DNA of 64,000 nt from Rhyacophila brunnea (taxonomy: Eukaryota > Arthropoda > Insecta > Trichoptera > Rhyacophilidae). Every line of letters begins with the position of its first letter. Position 1 is the stretch's first letter. The notes beneath the pieces are model-generated. The model did no database searches. It was not told the DNA's origin and worked only from the letters and a program-made list of their open reading frames with translations. The position numbers and the translations under genes were made by a program. This document shows positions 44,057-55,505 of the stretch, in pieces. The stretch covers positions 434,001 through 498,000 of the forward strand of contig JAGYXB010000010.1 in NCBI GenBank assembly GCA_022495005.1, written 5' to 3'.

Positions 44057-44750
44057 TCAGGGAACTCGCAAATAATGGGAACTGAAATACACACAGAACA
44101 GATAATAAATAGAATACCGATATGCTATATTCAATATACCGCACGTTGAAGCAGGGTTTTTGAATGTGTGAGTGTCCTACAAAAATTAAGCACGCATTAT
44201 GCAGTGCAATAGTGTGTGTAACACACCAACATTAAATGAGCGTAAATGCATAAACCGAGAGCAGTTTTCAGTATTCGACGTACAATGTATTCTTGACACG
44301 TGTGTAAGTTTAACCCGGATTCTTCCTTACTCGAGACGGTTACCTGCTATTGCCTTACCCGTTGAGTATTTCAGTTCCCATTATTTCTGAGATAAAAAAC
44401 ATACCTACTCAACAGAGGGTTGGAGCAGACCAAGGAGCTCAGAAATAATGGGAACTGAAATACATAACGGGTAAGGCGATAGCAGGTAACCGACTCGAGT
44501 AAGGAAGAATCCGTGTTAAACTTACACACGTGTCAAGAATACGTTTTACGTCGAATACTGAAAACTGCTTTCGGTTTATGCATTTACGCTCATTTAATGT
44601 TGGTGTTTTACACACACTATTGCACGTGCATAATGCGTGCTTTATTTTCGTAGGACACTCACACATTCAAAAGCCTGCTTCAACATGCGGCGTATTGAAT
44701 ATAGCCTATCGGTATTCTATTTATTATCTGTTCTGTGTTGTGAATCTTGG
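44057..44750. mobile_element. Large palindrome of two family P elements, tail to tail
   Basis: The arm at 44070-44391 (plus) is repeated inverted at 44435-44748. The shared outer end is ACAGAACAGATAATAAAT and the inner end AATAATGGGAACTGAAATAC. The 43-bp centre (CATACCTACTCAAC, GGAGCAGACCAAGGAGCTC) belongs to the minus copy, as shown by the solo copy at 4795-5135. Arms are highly similar over about 315 bp. The long frames (63, 75 and 92 residues) are mirror images of each other and are not genes. Confidence 0.85.
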
Positions 44751-45032
44751 TGGAAATAATAATTATATTGTATTAATTAAAAAAAAGAATCATACAATAG
44801 ATAATTAAAATAGGTAGTTAGTAAGTGATATGATATTGTATTTTCGTTAACGATCGAGGAGTTTTTTGTTGATGACAATTTTATTAAACGTTTCAATTCG
44901 TGATTATTTATTGAATTAAGTAGGTACCAATAACTTGCAACTTAAGTCTTCTATTTTTTACGATTGTGCAACAAAGACGCGTACGTCAATCAGAGATACA
45001 CAGTTTATTCGTTATAGACAAAGTACAGATAG
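44751..45032. other. Short spacer
   Basis: No feature recognised. The 67-residue frame starting at 44935 runs into the next element. Confidence 0.35.
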
Positions 45033-45733
45033 CAGTGGCGAAGACTCCATACTAGGCGATTATTTGAAGCCTACCCTCTTAAGAAAAATATTTTTTAATT
45101 CCATATTGACTAATTTATATAAATTATATATTCTATAAAATAATTTATTTTGCCAACAAGAGATGCCGTATGTGTAGGAATATATTACACAGATAAAAAT
45201 ATATAATATGTATTATATAATAAAAATATACCACAGCGCACCATCTGTCTTGACGTAAATAAAGGTCGGATTATGTTTCAAATAATTCTCATTTTTTTTT
45301 CATATGGACTTTACGTCACGTAGCCTCGCCCAGTCTATCGAATTGTATGAACTAAGGTAAGCTCCGATCGCAGAGCCTAAAACTAAATAATTAATAATTA
45401 GATAATTTTAAAAAAAAGTTTCTATGGTGTTTAATCAAATATTAATAAATATAGACTGTTTTTAAAAATAAAAAGAACTTTTATGTAATGATTTTTGATG
45501 TGTATAAATGTTTTGAAAAAATACGTAATTTAAACTGATCGCTTAATTTTATGTCGTCAGTGAGTTTTTGAAGTTTCATTAAATTATTGTCTCGTTATCA
45601 TTAGTGTGTACCTATTCATTAGTAGTTATATCGTATTATCTTCTTATTTATCGAAAGTGTATACCTGACAAATGTGTTTTTTTTATCAGATCTTCACAGC
45701 CTACCTCTTTCCAAAAGTCACCATTCGCCACTG
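45033..45733 (+). mobile_element. hAT-like element (family H2), empty-site copy, TSD ACAGATAG
   Basis: A perfect 8-bp duplication flanks it (ACAGATAG at 45025-45032 and 45734-45741). Termini CAGTGGCGAAGACTC and the complement of CATTCGCCACTG. The 701-bp body is homologous, inverted, to 14994-16250 but lacks the family D insertion, with AATAATT once at 45139-45145. No transposase frame. Confidence 0.9.
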
Positions 45734-45741
45734 ACAGATAG

Positions 45742-46015
45742 TACATACATTAATCCCTATATATATTTTTTGTTTAATTTAATAAAACGCCATTTTTTTG
45801 TAGTACTTATTCCACTTTTGATCAATAAATTAGGACCGATTTTGTCCGCCTCAGAGGGACATTTTCAACTAAATACATTTTTTTAAAAACAATATTTATT
45901 AAACAAAATCCAAAGCGACAGCAATATTATAATTATAGGTACATAAAATATCCGTCAATAATACCTTCCCAATAACAAATTAATTTAAAATTAATGAGGT
46001 TGGACATTAATATTT
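45742..46015 (+). repeat. Dispersed repeat, sister of 39555-40140
   Basis: Shares CCTCAGAGGGACATTTTCAACTAAA, an AATAAAACGC(C)ATTTTT block and a TTTATTAAA block. It has no SINE at the corresponding place, so it is an approximate empty site for the S2 SINE. Confidence 0.5.
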
Positions 46016-47004
46016 CATACTACATCAGGGGCACTTAACAAATTATTTTAAAATATTAATATACTATTTTATATATTATATAATGTTATTGACTGAAATA
46101 AATAATTTTGACTTTGATTGTTAGTAATATTATTTATTTTGTACCTGTGTCTCGCGTGCTCACACGTAGATTTTTTTATGATTTAAAAATATTTTTTCTA
46201 CATTATAAAGGATAACCTTTTTGGCATACAAAACATAGGATTCGATGTGAATAAGTTGTATGTATATTAAAAAAAACAATGTAATTTTAATGTGACTGCT
46301 CACTTAATGCATTATGGAAGTAACTATTATTGTATAGATCGCTAACTTACGATATAATAATTATGATAATGATTATATAAGTATAATAGAAAATTAAAAT
46401 ACTTTTTTTCATTTATGTTGAACATAATGTATTTCAAATCAGAAAAATATACAAAAATCATTAAGAAAAGCACGTTTAAACAGATTCGTTAACATTTTTA
46501 ACTATACCATTTTTCTGACTAAGCTGGCTTAAGTTTTTATTTTTTATTAATTGATTCGGCAATTGACTCGAGGTTATAAAAGTCATATAGTCAATATACA
46601 TAAGATTTTAAAATATTAGATTATTTTATTAAAATATAAAATACATAATTTAAAAAAAAAACTTAACAATATTGGACTGAGTGACACTCAAACTCACATC
46701 TTTCACTTTCTGGTGACTGGTCTATTCTGTAAATTATTAATTGATCTATAGTTCATTAACAGTTACCGGATTACTGTAGAAAAGCCCGTCTATATGATTG
46801 TTTAAACACACACCTTCTCTTTGATTACCAATCGCTTGCGTCCTTCCAAAAAGCACTAATCACCATTAAAAGCTTTTATTCGTCCGAAAAAAATTAGAAA
46901 AGTCTCTTTTAAATCTATAACGAAGTAAATCATGTATATATACTTTAAGTTAGACAACTTTTCTCTGCATTTCAATAAGTCAGTGTACCTTATTAAAATC
47001 ATCA
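46016..47004. other. AT-rich spacer, no gene recognised
   Basis: No frames above chance size and no repeat recognised. Confidence 0.4.
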
Positions 47005-47340
47005 TCGAAGTGGGGTCACAACAAGTGGAGTGGGTCGGCTGAAAGTGGCAAAGGGTTGGTGTGGGGGTTGTTGGGTGTTATGGCGGGTTGGTCTTTACGC
47101 AGCCATAGGCAGACGCCGGCTGTTGAGCCTTTTCAACTGGCGGGAGGTGAGCAACCCTGCAAGGATACTGCGTCGATTGCATGGCTCTTATTTATTTTTA
47201 TTTTTAGGTTAATTTAGATGCAATATAGAAAAATAGGGATTGGATGACAACTAGTCGTTGCTCGCTCAAAAGATACCAGAATTTGAAGGTGGTCACGATT
47301 CTCAGCCACGAGAGAATGACTAAGAAGAAGAAGAAACATT
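47005..47340 (+). pseudogene. LINE 3' end with AAGAAGAAG tail
   Basis: GC-richer block (GGTGTGGGGGTTGTTGGG, CGCAGCCATAGGCAGACGCC) ending GAATGACTAAGAAGAAGAAGAA. Such endings, with GGTGGTCACGATTCTCAGCC just before them, are usual for some insect LINE 3' UTRs. The 60-residue frame has no conserved domain. Family not fixed. Confidence 0.55.
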
Positions 47341-47489
47341 CAAGTTATGGAAAATGGTTTTACCCAGGAGGTGTTGGAGCCTGATTTCAAGAAAGGATAC
47401 ACACATTTGTTATTTAATAATATACATAAAGATTATTGCGATCGTAACTTAGTAACCAAATGCGATACGGTAATTTTATATCTAAATTT
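47341..47489. other. Short spacer
   Basis: No feature recognised. Confidence 0.3.
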
Positions 47490-47974
47490 AAATAATTACA
47501 AGATAAAAAAAACTTTTTATATACAACGTTTTTAAATTTTCTGTTGAATTATTATGCTCAATATGCTTAAACTTGTACTTGATATGAAGTAAATAAAAAA
47601 CAAACAAACAAACAAATATAGAATACTGAAATGTCATTTTGACATTTCACTTTGATTTCCATAGTAACCCACGTATATATTAATAATTTAGTTGATAGGA
47701 CCACTCCCTTAGCAACCAATAATAGTCTTTTACTTTTTACGGATTTTTCTGAAATAACTTTCCATACAAAACAGAATTAACTAAAAATGAATTCAATTCT
47801 ACTTAAAGATGACTAAAAATATTAAAAGAATGCATAATCATCGTGTTCTGATATATTATAAAAGTTTAAAATGTCTAGCTAGTCAGAAAATTAGTTAAAA
47901 TTGATTGCAAGATTTGTACTGGACAAACAACCACCGGACAAACAAGAATACGAGCTAATAAAAACGTTGTAATA
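47490..47974 (-). mobile_element. Dispersed 0.5-kb repeat family D, copy 8
   Basis: Minus copy from AATTACAAGATAAAAAAAAC to AATAAAAACGTTGTAATA. It contains a short local CAAA tandem (47598-47616) not seen in other copies. Confidence 0.8.
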
Positions 47975-50149
47975 TCTGTCAGCTTGGCATAATACCATCT
48001 CTTACTTTACATACATATGTAGCAAATTTCATGTTGCTGAAAACATCTTCTGAGAGTATCTCTATAAGTAAATTGAAAAGAAAGACATTGTACCGTTCAC
48101 CAATTATTGCAATATGGTATATATTAGGAAAACCTATCAAGAGTTTCTTATAATTAAACCATGGTCATCAAATATATCCAATTCACATAAAAGATTATTT
48201 TCCAATATATGTAACTAACATCAAATTGCATTACTTTGACAGGTAGGTACTAATTTTAGACAAGATTAAAAGTGTTGGGAATTGTGGATTGTTTTGAGGA
48301 TCGTAAATAAGCAACGTAGTTTTAATATACGATTAACATTATTTATATTAATCTGCATGAATATTATTATACAGAAGGATCACATTTTATATGCGCGTGT
48401 GCTCTAAATAACCGATGACAACTATCACGCCACACACAGGTGCGGCATAAGAAGGGGAAGAAGAATCTGTCTCCTTCTTACAAAAAATAGTCGGTATCTA
48501 GCTTCGGCGGAGCAAGCGCTAGATGTCGACACGTACTTCTTTATTCTATTATATTATTCTATTAGACGGCTATATCTCAACAAAAAGAATACAAACGTCG
48601 TATATTATGCCACTTGCTTTAAATCTACGTTTATATGATGATTTTCAATGACAGAGAGATTCAATTGGAATGAAATTTGGGAACGTATTATTTTTAAAAT
48701 ATGTTTTTCTCTGTTAATTGCTACGGATTTAAAAACAAAAATGTTGAAAAAGTAATCAACACACCCAATCAACTGAATTGGATTTTTGGCAGTAGATGAT
48801 GAGGTCGAGATAAAAGTCGTTGTTGCGTGAATTTTCGAAGGAGAGTTTATTGATTGTTATAAAAAGTCTCGAAGAACTCGATGAGTTGAGTCAGGTTTCT
48901 GAATTGTCCTTCCAATTTATACAAATTCAGTATATATATAGTAGATATTGTCGCAATTACCAATCATCAAGAAATGCTGAGATTATTATCGCTTTATTGT
49001 TTTGTTTTGACACCAAAACATACATATTAAAGTGTGTTACTCATTTAATGCTGAGTGGTATGGTTGCCACAGATTTCGATAAAGTTTCTTTTATTTTCTA
49101 TTAAAATAAAATAGTTTTGTCTGCTGCTACACGCCAATGATAATGAAAAGCTTATTTAATGAAGAGATTATTGAACAGTTAATAGACACATATCAAATCA
49201 CTTCAACAATAATGAACATGGCAGCTGGAGATGCTGGAACAAAACGTCACATACCTACGTCAAGTCTTGGCAGCCAAATATTTGCGACGTAACCAAGAGC
49301 CATATGATTGCGGCTATTAGCAACAGTCGTGTAAAGTTGATTCAAATAAATTAAATTACACTAGTATGTGACTACATTGAATTTATTAGACCTACCTGCA
49401 GGCATGTGATGGTCAATCTGATTATTCAGGTTTTGCCATTATCGCTTTAACCCTGATGCACTGTACCTTTCCAAAAATAACCTTTCTCTGCCAGACACAA
49501 CGTTGCTTATTTATTGAATCGTTAATAGCCTAAACAGTAGGAAATATTAATCCCTGTATTATTAATTATTTGTAAGTAAATCGACGCAATAGTCTTATGC
49601 AAAGGCAAGGCAAAGCAAAAGCAGAAGCGTCGTCTCAGCGCCACATTCGTACTTATTCCACTAGTGTTGTTCCGTTGTTTAGTAATTTCGCCAAATTAGA
49701 AATGAATTGAGTTATTTAATAAAATTAATTGTCTTCATACCACCGTACTGGCTTCTTGTATCGTTCTGGATTATTAGCAGCCTCCGTGTCCCGATGTCAG
49801 GACAATTTATTATTTTATTATTTATTTTATTTTCTTCCAATGCGATTAATGACTTGTTTGTAACAAACTAGCATGTAAAAAATCCGTAGTTGACTACCAG
49901 TTATATTGAAATCATTGATTATAATAAAATATGTAGATACATTTTTTTTAAATAAACCTAAAAAAGAATGATCTTTCTTAATAATAACTATTTAAGACCA
50001 CTTCAAAGAATACACTACCAGATAATTAATTTTACTTCTTATAATATTATAGTGATGATCTTAAATTATGTTGTGTTAGATACTCGTACAATACTGGATT
50101 AATTTTTTATATCGTTTTGACTCTATAGTAATAGGAATAGTACCTAAGG
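47975..50149. other. Long spacer, no gene recognised
   Basis: The longest frame (94 residues, 48820-49104) has no recognisable domain. A small hairpin-like stretch near 48498-48525 (TAGCTTCGGCGGAGCAAGCGCTA) is the only structure noticed. Confidence 0.4.
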
Positions 50150-50342
50150 ACCGAGAACAGTCAAAGGATCTAGGGGTGGTCTTTATCCAGCAGTGGATTG
50201 ACTACGTCTAACTTGGGCAATAAAATAAATACCAATTAACGATGGCATATATGATAAGAATTCTTGGAGAACCAAACTGACATGGAGTACATTTGGGTGT
50301 CTGAATAGTGTCTTCAAAAGTGACCTCCCATTGTGTCTGAAT
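50150..50342 (+). pseudogene. RTE-type LINE fragments
   Basis: 50150-50205 matches the 3' end (GACCGAGAACAGTCAAAGG, TTTATCCAGCAGTGGATTG). 50262-50342 matches a more 5' part (TGGAGTACATTTGGGTGTCTGAATAG). The order is opposite to the element, so these are two separate pieces or a rearranged one. Confidence 0.68.
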
Positions 50343-50520
50343 TTATTTTTCTGTATTTTTTTTTTTTTTATTTATTATTATTTTATAATATATTCTCTTA
50401 TTCTCTCTTGTGACGGTAATATTTGTTATAATGTAAATCTCATGTTGTGTACGTCCTGAATTTAGATGTGTTATGTCCACAATGTTTTTTTTTTCTTAAA
50501 TAAATAAATACATATTTAGA
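50343..50520 (+). repeat. Jockey/CR1-like LINE, 3' UTR fragment
   Basis: CTCATGTTGTGTACGTCCTGAA and TTATGTCCACAATG match the 3' UTR of the LINE at 38738-39190. It ends with AAATAAATAAATA. Confidence 0.65.
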
Positions 50521-50744
50521 TAATGGCTGATTTGACATATTAGTTGTTGTAGATATCATTTTGATTTTATATCCCTACAAACGTATAATATCTTTTGTAA
50601 CTATGGAAACTTTACATCAAACGTGATAAGGTTAAAACTAAATCATGTATGTACACTTTCCTTAGATAAATTTGCAAGTATATATTTTCAAAATATTGTC
50701 TAATAGCCATTAAGGTTACAAATTACCGCTTTTATAAAAACTGA
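50521..50744. other. Short spacer
   Basis: No feature recognised. Confidence 0.3.
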
Positions 50745-50920
50745 TTAACACAGTCACTGCTGACCAGTTAATTACCACAACTTGGTCAGTGCTCAAGAAA
50801 TGCCTTAGGTATAGCAATTAGCATGATTATTAAATGTGGTAATTAACTGGTCAGCAGTGAATGTATATTATGTATCTAATGACCACACGCCACGTGTGTT
50901 TTGAGCAGTGACTGTGTTAA
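50745..50920. mobile_element. TTAA-flanked mini-MITE (family T2)
   Basis: Perfect 17-bp terminal inverted repeat TTAACACAGTCACTGCT including the TTAA. The inner ACCAGTTAATTACCAC is also inverted. 176 bp, no coding. The ends recall piggyBac-type termini. Relatives lie at 60549-60659 and 62788-62912. Confidence 0.82.
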
Positions 50921-51434
50921 TGAATTGAATGATCTGAATTCTTTTTCGAATCGGTTTGATGGTTCCGATCAATATTTTCTTTCATACAAGTGGATTCGTA
51001 ACAATTAGGTATCAAACACGAGTCAATAAATAAAATGTAAATATTACAGAGACGAATTAAGTTTAATTTTTACCACCCGCGCATTTAAGTAACACAGTAC
51101 ATCATTATAATATCATCGGAGCGGCAAAGCAGCTCCGCTTTGATTTATTGTAGCGTGATGACGCCTAGATGAAAAATCAGCGATGCGTTCGCCAGCCATT
51201 TATGCTACACATTAAACTGTAATTGTGATTACTTAATCGTGGTTGTTATTGTTTTGGCAGAGGGACAAAATAACGCCAAATTCCTCGTTGCGCCTCTGCG
51301 AAGTAAATTTTAATTTTATAGTAAAAGTCAAAGAATATACCAACGTGCAGTATTTCGTTTATCGTAAGTATTCATTATTTTGGATGTTTTATTTTTTTAT
51401 TAAGTTAACATGACTCTAGCTAGATCAGTGATTC
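50921..51434. other. Spacer, no gene recognised
   Basis: A GC-richer stretch at 51115-51180 and near 51265-51300 has no recognised gene. Confidence 0.4.
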
Positions 51435-51442
51435 TGCTAGAG

Positions 51443-52210
51443 CAGGGGTCGGCAAACTCTTGGACCGAAGGAGCCAAATATGAGTAGCACAACGGTTAAA
51501 AAAAATTCGAGAGCCATACATATATTTTTATAAATTTGGTTTATTTAAATGAATTAATTACATTTTATAATTGTTTATTTATTAAGCGAAGAAGATTTCC
51601 TGAATAAAACTAACGTAAATATATGTTTTTATTGCTGAAATTATAAATATATTTTTTACAGAATATGAATTACACACAATTTTCACGCATTCCTTAAAAC
51701 TAATGTGAACAATGACCTTCCTTGTATTTCTTTGGAGGTTCTGTATGTTACTTGTAATTTTTAATTTCAGGCGTGACTCCAAATTCTCATCGGTTATTTG
51801 GCTTCTCTAAATGCTATAATTGTTCATGTTTGAAAACAATTGTTCACATATATATTATTATGTAGACTCGAATACGAGTTCGGAAAACTATTCCATGTAT
51901 TAAAAATCGTAGTATATACCTTATGTAGATCTTTTCGAACGCTCCACTTGTGTTGTGAAATTAAATTCCATTTTTCTCTCTCCAAATCTTTTTTCCATCA
52001 TTTTTGCACCAACCATCACGGAGAAATAATTAGGCTCGCGATAATGTCATTATAAATTATAATAAGTGTACAAATCAATAACAAAAAATAAAAATTGTGA
52101 ATTTTGAAAAAGTTTTTATAAAAATTGGAAATTGGGAATTTACCAAGGAGCCCCACGCCAATACCCAAAGAGCCGCATGCTGCTCGCGAGCCGCAGTTTG
52201 CCGACCTCTG
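51443..52210 (-). mobile_element. hAT element with antisense transposase relic
   Basis: Starts CAGGGGTCGGCAAACTC and ends with the complement, GTTTGCCGACCTCTG. A near-perfect 8-bp duplication flanks it (TGCTAGAG at 51435-51442, TACTAGAG at 52211-52218). On the minus strand near 51795-51730 the frame reads ITDENLESRLKLKITSNI, which matches the (L)TDEHLE..LR.A.S end of hAT transposases of the ZBED/GTF2IRD2 type (recalled). GAGCCGC blocks near both ends are the usual companion of this terminus. All longer frames are decayed. Confidence 0.8.
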
Positions 52211-52218
52211 TACTAGAG

Positions 52219-52481
52219 GATTCAAGTGGAAGTAGTAGGAGACGATAAGTTGCAAAAAATGAAAAAATGAACAAGAGACACAAAATTAAAGAAAAAAACC
52301 TGAAAAAACAGTGAACCACATAATTCACAGTCCAGATTTGTGCTATTATATTTTAAGATATTGATCCGTATAAATGTCTCCTGTGACTTATTACTAATAA
52401 TTATTACGCTATCTAAAGTACATATTTAAGATATCGTAAAACAACTTTGTAATTTAAATTAAGGTATTAATACGTACACGA
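52219..52481. other. Short spacer
   Basis: No feature recognised. Confidence 0.3.
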
Positions 52482-52695
52482 TGGCCGAGCGGCTTAAGCG
52501 TTGGTTAATAACTTTATAATGTCGTGGGTCCCAGGTTCGAATCCTAGGTCTGGAAAATATTTTTTGTTTGGAGTCCGAGTATGGACATAATAGGTTGAGT
52601 AAGTGGCTAACGTTTATTTCTCGTAAAAACAAAATTTGCTAATACAACTTCCACTATATGGAGGCCCATATGATCTTCTAGGGATCGAACATGGT
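52482..52695 (+). mobile_element. Ser/Leu-tRNA-type SINE (family S1)
   Basis: A-box region GATGGCCGAGCGGCTTAAGCG is closer to a true Ser/Leu tRNA than in other copies. B box GGTTCGAATCC. Body TAATAGGTTGAGTAAGTGG and GGAGGCCCATATGATC. No clean TSD was found. It is followed closely by a hAT element. Confidence 0.82.
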
Positions 52696-52734
52696 GAAGT
52701 AGTGGTAAATTATTAATAATATTAGTAGAATAAG

Positions 52735-53404
52735 TAGTGAATCTAATCCCGAGCCAAAATCTTGATCCCGGGATTTCAGGATTACGATTTGACGATCCCG
52801 GGATTGGTATTTTTTTCAATAGTTAATATAAAATTTCTATATAATATACAAATAACGTTGATAAAATTGGTCAAAAATAAATTTAGTATAATTAATTATA
52901 CTATTTAAGACATTTATTGTTAATATTGTGTACTTTCAATCTTGGAAATACACAGGTTTAATGGAGTAAATAATATTGTAATATGAATAAATAATAATGT
53001 GAAAGTAAAATAGTTTTATTTATTTATGAAAAAATAACCATACAAGTTCGATTAAAATTTAAAAAAAAAAATGACAAATGCATTAAAAAACATGGTGGAA
53101 TCACTTTGTTGAAAATGCGAAACATTGCTTTTTCCAATCTTTCTCATTATTATTAATTTATGTGAAAAAATAAAATGAATTGGCAACACATGGGTAATAA
53201 ATCCAACTTCATTCAAACTCAGTTTATTTCTAATGTATTTGTATGTTATTAAAAGTATTTTTTCTGTTATATTATTTTCGTTTTATTTTATTTTCCATAA
53301 AAATTCATAAAAAAACTCAATCCCGAAAGTTTCGGGATTATGTTTACCACCCCGGGATTCATAGGTATCGAAAATAGTTCAGAATCCCGGGATCCCGGGA
53401 CCTA
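52735..53404 (-). mobile_element. Non-autonomous hAT element with GGGATT repeats, inverted copy
   Basis: Inverted homologue of 5723-6467 over most of its length (TTAATACAAATAACG-type interior, AAATACACA.GTTTAATGG). Ends TAGTGAATCTAATCCCGAG and GGGATCCCGGGACCTAA. The ends are more worn and no TSD can be assigned. Confidence 0.75.
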
Positions 53405-53659
53405 AGCATAAGTAGCCTGCGATTGGAAGGGCATAAATATATATACCCTACCCTTCTAATTACGGTGTTTTTTGGTAAATATCGTTAAAAATGTTACCTA
53501 TTTCTATATTTTTTTTTCATGTCATGTCAAAGTTTCCTATTAAATGTAACACAAATAAATTTATATGATTAATAACTTGCGTTAAAAGAAACATTTTTTT
53601 TGTTACTATTCATAATAAAATAATGTATTATAGTCTATACATAGGTACTAAATATACGT
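53405..53659. other. Short spacer
   Basis: No feature recognised. Confidence 0.3.
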
Positions 53660-53820
53660 AGAGGTAAATTATTCCACAGTGGCACCGTAAGCGGCTCGTG
53701 TGTGTATTGTAATTAATTGTTTGCTGCAATGCTTGTTTCTATGCTAGCAAAAAATACCACTAAAACTGCAAGCATTTTTTTTACCGTGGTCATGGTGCCA
53801 CTGTATAATAATTTACCTAT
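53660..53820. mobile_element. Small MITE with 25-bp TIRs
   Basis: AGGTAAATTATTCCACAGTGGCACC on the left is inverted as GGTGCCACTGTATAATAATTTACCT on the right. About 160 bp, non-coding. The superfamily is undetermined because the flanks are AT-rich. Confidence 0.75.
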
Positions 53821-53927
53821 ACACAACATTTAAGACTTCTACATTCTAATCACTGAAAAATATAATTCTATAAAACTTCAAAAATATAGAATATACTTAT
53901 ATAAAATAGTAAAATATGTATTTTACA

Positions 53928-54208
53928 ACGTTTTTTTTAGCTCGTATTCTTATTTGTCCGGTGGTTCTTTGTCCGGTACAAATTTTGCAAGCGATTTTTA
54001 ACTAACCCAACTAGCTAGACATTTGAAACTTTTAGAATATATCAGAACACGATGCCAATGCATTTTTTAAATACTTTTAGCCATCTTCAAGTAGAATTGA
54101 ATTAATTTTCAGGTAATTCTGTTATGTATAAAAAGTTATTTCGACACCATTATTGGTTGCTAAGCGGATGGTCCTAGCAACTAAATTATTAATATATACG
54201 TGCGTTAA
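53928..54208 (+). mobile_element. Dispersed 0.5-kb repeat family D, copy 9, cut at a SINE
   Basis: Runs from ACAACGTTTTTTTTAGCTCG to ATATATACGTGCGTTA, where the SINE at 54209 begins. The right half of the repeat does not resume after the SINE. Confidence 0.78.
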
Positions 54209-54437
54209 GCCCACGGTGGCCGCGCGGCTTAAGCCGTGGGTCTCAGGTTCGAATCTTGGGTCTGGCTAGTACACATATTGTTTTTTAATTTGTGTGTGAG
54301 TTAGGGTAGGGTATGGACCTAATAGGTTGAGCAAATGGCTGACATCCATTTTTCGTAAAAAACAAAATGTGTTAATACAAAACTTCTACTCTGTGGAGGC
54401 CCATAATTATGATCATATTAGGATCGGACATGGTCGG
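54209..54437 (+). mobile_element. Ser/Leu-tRNA-type SINE (family S1), head deletion
   Basis: CCCACGGTGGCCGCGCGGCTTAAG is followed directly by CCGTGGGTCTCAGGTTCGAATC, so the anticodon-arm region (about 20 bp) is deleted. The body is complete to GATCGGACATGGTC. Confidence 0.85.
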
Positions 54438-54645
54438 AAAAAATACTTTAAATAATATTAGTAAAAGATGTATTTTTAATGATATGAATGTAACATATTT
54501 TAATTATCTGAATTTAAATATTTTTGGTGAATTTTTGAGGATCACTTGAAAGGGCATACTGATTACTAAAATATTGATATAACTCATTTATTATTCATTT
54601 AATTCAAATAAATTCTTTAAATATTTATAAACATAGAATAATGAC
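54438..54645. other. Short spacer
   Basis: No feature recognised. Confidence 0.3.
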
Positions 54646-55505
54646 TTAAGGGGGATGCTTATACTATCAGAGGCAAAAAGAGGCACCTAACGGAAAAATA
54701 CGAAGCTTGCAATTTGAGATTTTTTTTTTTATAATTTACAATTTAAACTGTAGTAATTAATAAATATGTATCTGAAAACACTAAAAAGATTTTTAATTTT
54801 TTTTTTTTAATTTAAAGATAAACTGGCAATTGTAAAAAAATGTAATAAAATGTGAAATAGTTGCAGGGTCAAATCTTATTATTTCATTATATTTTATGGC
54901 CATATTTATTATTAAAATTTAGTTTATTAAGTGTTAGATTTTCTGTCGTTTAGATTTTTGACTAATTCATCGTTTTTATATTTTTTATATTTATTTTAAA
55001 AAACGTCGATTTTTATAAAAATATAAATGTGTATAACTTGAAATCCTTTTTATTTATACCAAATTTTATTTTAGGCATGGTCTCAATATTGAAGCTCGAT
55101 TTGATATAAATAATAAGGATTTCAAGTTATACACATTTATATTTTTATAAAAATCGATGTTTTTTAAAATATATATAAAAAATATAAAAACGATGAATTA
55201 GTCAAAAATCTAAACAACAGAAAATCTAACACTTAATAAACTAAATTTTAATAATAAATATGGCCATAAAATATAATGTAATAATAAGATTTGACCATGC
55301 AACGAATTCACATTTTATTACATTTTTTCACAATTGCCAGTTTATCTTTAAATTAAAAAATAAATAAAAATCTTTTTAATGTTTTCAGATACATAATATG
55401 TATTAATTAGTACAGTTGAAATTGTAAATTATCAAAAAAAAATCTCAAATTGCAAGCTTCGTATTTTTCCGCTAGGTTCTCTGCTGGCGTGCCTCTCCCC
55501 CTTAA
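54646..55505. mobile_element. 860-bp foldback MITE (family F1), TTAA-flanked
   Basis: TTAA bounds it at 54646-54649 and 55502-55505. The left arm (54650 to about 55055) and right arm (about 55110 to 55501) are complementary almost throughout, with a centre of about 50-70 bp containing TTAGGCATGGTCTCAATATTG. Arm blocks are ACGAAGCTTGCAATTTGAGAT, GCAATTGTAAAAAAATGTAA and TGTGTATAACTTGAAATCC. No coding. TTAA suggests piggyBac-type mobilisation, and the architecture is foldback-like. Confidence 0.88.

Noticed and set aside
44199..44808. Pair of similar small proteins on opposite strands
   Set aside because: The frames of 63, 75 and 92 residues are mirror images produced by the palindrome.
52485..52555. 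Possible tRNA-Ser or tRNA-Leu gene
   Set aside because: It is the head of an S1 SINE with the usual SINE body. The same head recurs in four other copies and the acceptor stem is not formed.
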